A stretch of DNA of 64,000 bases from contig JAPTYO010000007.1 in NCBI GenBank assembly GCA_036873135.1, forward strand, positions 13,126,763-13,190,762. Direction: 5' to 3'. The notes under the pieces are model-generated. The model worked only from the letters and a program-made list of their open reading frames with translations. It had not been told where the DNA came from and did not search any database. A program made the translations under genes and the position numbers. Numbering within the stretch: position 1 is the first letter of the stretch; each line of letters begins with the position of its first letter. Shown piece by piece: positions 62,013 through 64,000 of the stretch. Origin of the DNA: Clarkia xantiana subsp. parviflora. Its lineage: Eukaryota; Streptophyta; Magnoliopsida; Myrtales; Onagraceae.

Positions 62013-64000
62013 ATGTACCGAATTGGTCCAGTCCAGCCTTCCTCCTCACCAATGAGGATTCTCCGACTCTGTAATAAGCTCATAAATCTCAAGAGGAATG
62101 AGGTACCTAAGTTTACTCACACCCTCAGTCCCCTCCACTCCTCTCCGATCACATACGCAGATGGCAATGAATCAACCTCAGACGACTCCTTTCTGGTAGA
62201 AAAGATTCTCATGAGCTTAAAACATGGTAAGGCGACCACAACTGATCGCTCTCCTAATTATTTGGTCGGTTTGAAACCTAGAGCTGTAGTTGAAGTTCTC
62301 TGCCGTTGCCGTGACAATTTATCTATTGCTGTCAAGTTTGTTAATCTAGTCTCATCACATTGCTCAAACTTTAGGCATTCATCAGCATCCTTGAGTGCCA
62401 TGATTCATATTCTGGTGCGTAGTCGGAGATTATCCGATGCTCAGGCTTTGATTCTTAGGATGGTCAGAAAGAGTGGTGTTACGAGAGCAGAGGTAGTTGA
62501 CTCCTTGATTTCTACTTACAGTGGTTGCGGATCGAACAATTTGGTTTTTGATTTGTTGGTTAGAACTTATGTCCAGGCAATGAGGATAAGAGAAGGGGTT
62601 GAGACTTTCAAGGCATTAAGAGGCAAAGGAGTGTGTGTTTCTATTAATGCCTGCAATTGTCTTCTTGGAGGACTTGTCAAAGCGGGCTGGATCCATTTGG
62701 TGTGGGAAGTCTATGGAGAAGTTTTAAGAAGTGGGGTCTGTGTAAATGTTTACACGCTTAACATAATGGTCAATGCTATGTGTAAGGATAAAAAAGTTGA
62801 TGAAGTGAAGCCATTTTTATTGGAAATGGAAGAGAAGGGTGTTTCCCCTGATAATGTCACTTATAACACTCTAATTAATGCTTATAGTCGGGAAGGGCGT
62901 TTAGATGAGGCCTTTGCAACGATGACTTCCATGATAGAGAAGGGTTTGACACGCAGTGTCTACACTTATAATGCCATTATAAATGGGCTCTGTAAAGGAG
63001 GAAGAGCTCATCAGGCTAGAGAAGTTTTGAATGAGATGTATCAGTTGGGGATGAACCCCGATTCTACTACTTATAATATGTTCCTTGCTGAAGTGTGTAG
63101 AAAAAATGATATAGTGGAAGCTGAAGCGATTTTTAGTGAGATGTCGACGCGAGCAGTTCGTCCGGATCTTATTAGCTACAGTGCAGTCATTGGAATGCTT
63201 TTACGGAACGGAAAGTTTGATCAGGCCTTAATGTACTTCAAAAACATGAAGCGTTCTGGGCTCTTACCAGATAATGTCATTTACACTATTCTGATTGATG
63301 GGTACTGCAGAAATGGATTAATTATGGATGCTCTAAAGATACGAGATGAAATGGTTGAACAAGGGTGTCTGATGGATGTCGTTGCATACAACGCGATTCT
63401 GAATGGGATGTGCAAGGAGAAGATGCTCAACGAGGCCGATGCGTTGTTAAATGAAATGGTTGAAAGGGGTCTTTTTCCTGATTTTTATACTTTCACCACA
63501 CTCATTCATGGTTACTGTAAGGAAGGAAATATGAACAAAGCACTGAGCTTGTTCGACACAATGCTACAAAAGAATCTCAAACCTGATGTTGTGACATACA
63601 ATACAATGCTTGATGGTTTTTGCAGGACAGGTGAGATGGAAAGAACAAATGAGTTATGGGATTGTATGCAATCTAGAGGTATTCATCCTAATCACATTTC
63701 ATACGCCATTCTGATCAATCGATTTTGCAGTGTGGGTAATGTTAATGAGGCTTTCAAGTTGTGGGATGAGATGATAGGAAGAGGTATTAAGCCAGGCATT
63801 ATTGCATGCAATACCATAATCAAAGGCTTTTGTCGCTCGGGGGATCCATTTAGGGCAAATGAGTTCTTGACCAAGATGGTCTCAAAGGGAAAAGTAGTTC
63901 CAGATAGTATCACATACAACACTCTGATAAATGGATTTATAAGAACAGAGAATATGGATGAAGCATTCATCTTACTGAATCAAATGGAGGAGAAGGGGAT
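62013..64000 (+). CDS. P-class pentatricopeptide repeat protein (partial, runs off the window)
   Basis: RNA-binding helical-repeat protein, expected in mitochondria or chloroplast for RNA processing or stability. The frame is open from ATG 62013 to the window edge (662 codons plus 2 bases) without an intron. A second in-frame ATG at 62052 (MRILRLCNKLINLKR, a basic presequence-like start) is an alternative. After about 165 residues of N-terminal region, 35-residue repeats follow, for example VTYNTLINAYSREGRLDEAF, YTYNAIINGLCKGGRAHQAR and VIYTILIDGYCRNGLIMDAL. I count 13 complete repeats and one cut by the edge, all of P type (VxYNTLIxGxCxxGxxxEA). One repeat (about 63775-63905) has an extra residue before VPD. 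The sequence tracks Arabidopsis At5g01110 throughout as I remember it. No E/DYW domain is visible, but the end is missing. Confidence 0.95.
   Translation, partial: MYRIGPVQPSSSPMRILRLCNKLINLKRNEVPKFTHTLSPLHSSPITYADGNESTSDDSFLVEKILMSLKHGKATTTDRSPNYLVGLKPRAVVEVLCRCRDNLSIAVKFVNLVSSHCSNFRHSSASLSAMIHILVRSRRLSDAQALILRMVRKSGVTRAEVVDSLISTYSGCGSNNLVFDLLVRTYVQAMRIREGVETFKALRGKGVCVSINACNCLLGGLVKAGWIHLVWEVYGEVLRSGVCVNVYTLNIMVNAMCKDKKVDEVKPFLLEMEEKGVSPDNVTYNTLINAYSREGRLDEAFATMTSMIEKGLTRSVYTYNAIINGLCKGGRAHQAREVLNEMYQLGMNPDSTTYNMFLAEVCRKNDIVEAEAIFSEMSTRAVRPDLISYSAVIGMLLRNGKFDQALMYFKNMKRSGLLPDNVIYTILIDGYCRNGLIMDALKIRDEMVEQGCLMDVVAYNAILNGMCKEKMLNEADALLNEMVERGLFPDFYTFTTLIHGYCKEGNMNKALSLFDTMLQKNLKPDVVTYNTMLDGFCRTGEMERTNELWDCMQSRGIHPNHISYAILINRFCSVGNVNEAFKLWDEMIGRGIKPGIIACNTIIKGFCRSGDPFRANEFLTKMVSKGKVVPDSITYNTLINGFIRTENMDEAFILLNQMEEKG

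Overview
The window is nuclear DNA of a flowering plant, almost certainly a core eudicot. The genes are split by AT-rich GT-AG introns, the intergenic DNA is very AT-rich and full of short non-autonomous transposons, and the proteins are plant families: an organellar PheRS, CYP98A, CYP94D, an NPF3 transporter, a PIN carrier and a P-class PPR protein. The PIN most resembles the SoPIN1 clade, which Brassicaceae lack, so a crucifer is unlikely. I cannot name the species.

Layout, left to right: a foldback transposon and a degenerate relative (46-1697); organellar phenylalanyl-tRNA synthetase (+, 1863-4704); a small unrecognised protein (+, 7408-7770); CYP98A p-coumaroyl ester 3'-hydroxylase (-, 9525-15068); a transposon-rich gap with one hAT and two Harbinger MITEs plus a further MITE pair (15682-20874); CYP94D P450 (+, 21266-23300) with a TRIM-like element in its intron; a 1.7 kb Mutator-like element and a 0.5 kb Mutator-like MITE (24052-26684); a squalene epoxidase with no N-terminal anchor (+, 27702-29848); a Mutator-like foldback (30109-30742); an NPF3.1-type transporter (-, 32833-37231); a TRIM array (39180-39878) and a decayed copia pol fragment (43480-44410) in an 11 kb gene-free stretch; a Mediator subunit 26b-like protein (-, 48099-50246); a short-chain dehydrogenase (-, 52707-55191) with nested transposons in its intron; a PIN auxin efflux carrier (+, 56989-59404); and a PPR gene running off the right edge (+, 62013-64000).

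Most genes look like unrelated housekeeping or developmental loci. CYP98A, CYP94D, squalene epoxidase, the NPF3 transporter and the SDR lie within about 46 kb. That is the gene mix of a specialised-metabolism neighbourhood, but CYP98A belongs to phenylpropanoid metabolism and no oxidosqualene cyclase or glycosyltransferase is visible, so a functional cluster is only a hypothesis. I found no new enzymatic or defence system. The strongest unannotated signal is structural: at least nine terminal-inverted-repeat elements with readable target-site duplications (five with 9-bp duplications of Mutator type), plus two LTR elements of the TRIM class. Exon boundaries were set by eye from GT-AG sites, reading-frame continuity and remembered family sequences; no alignment was run.
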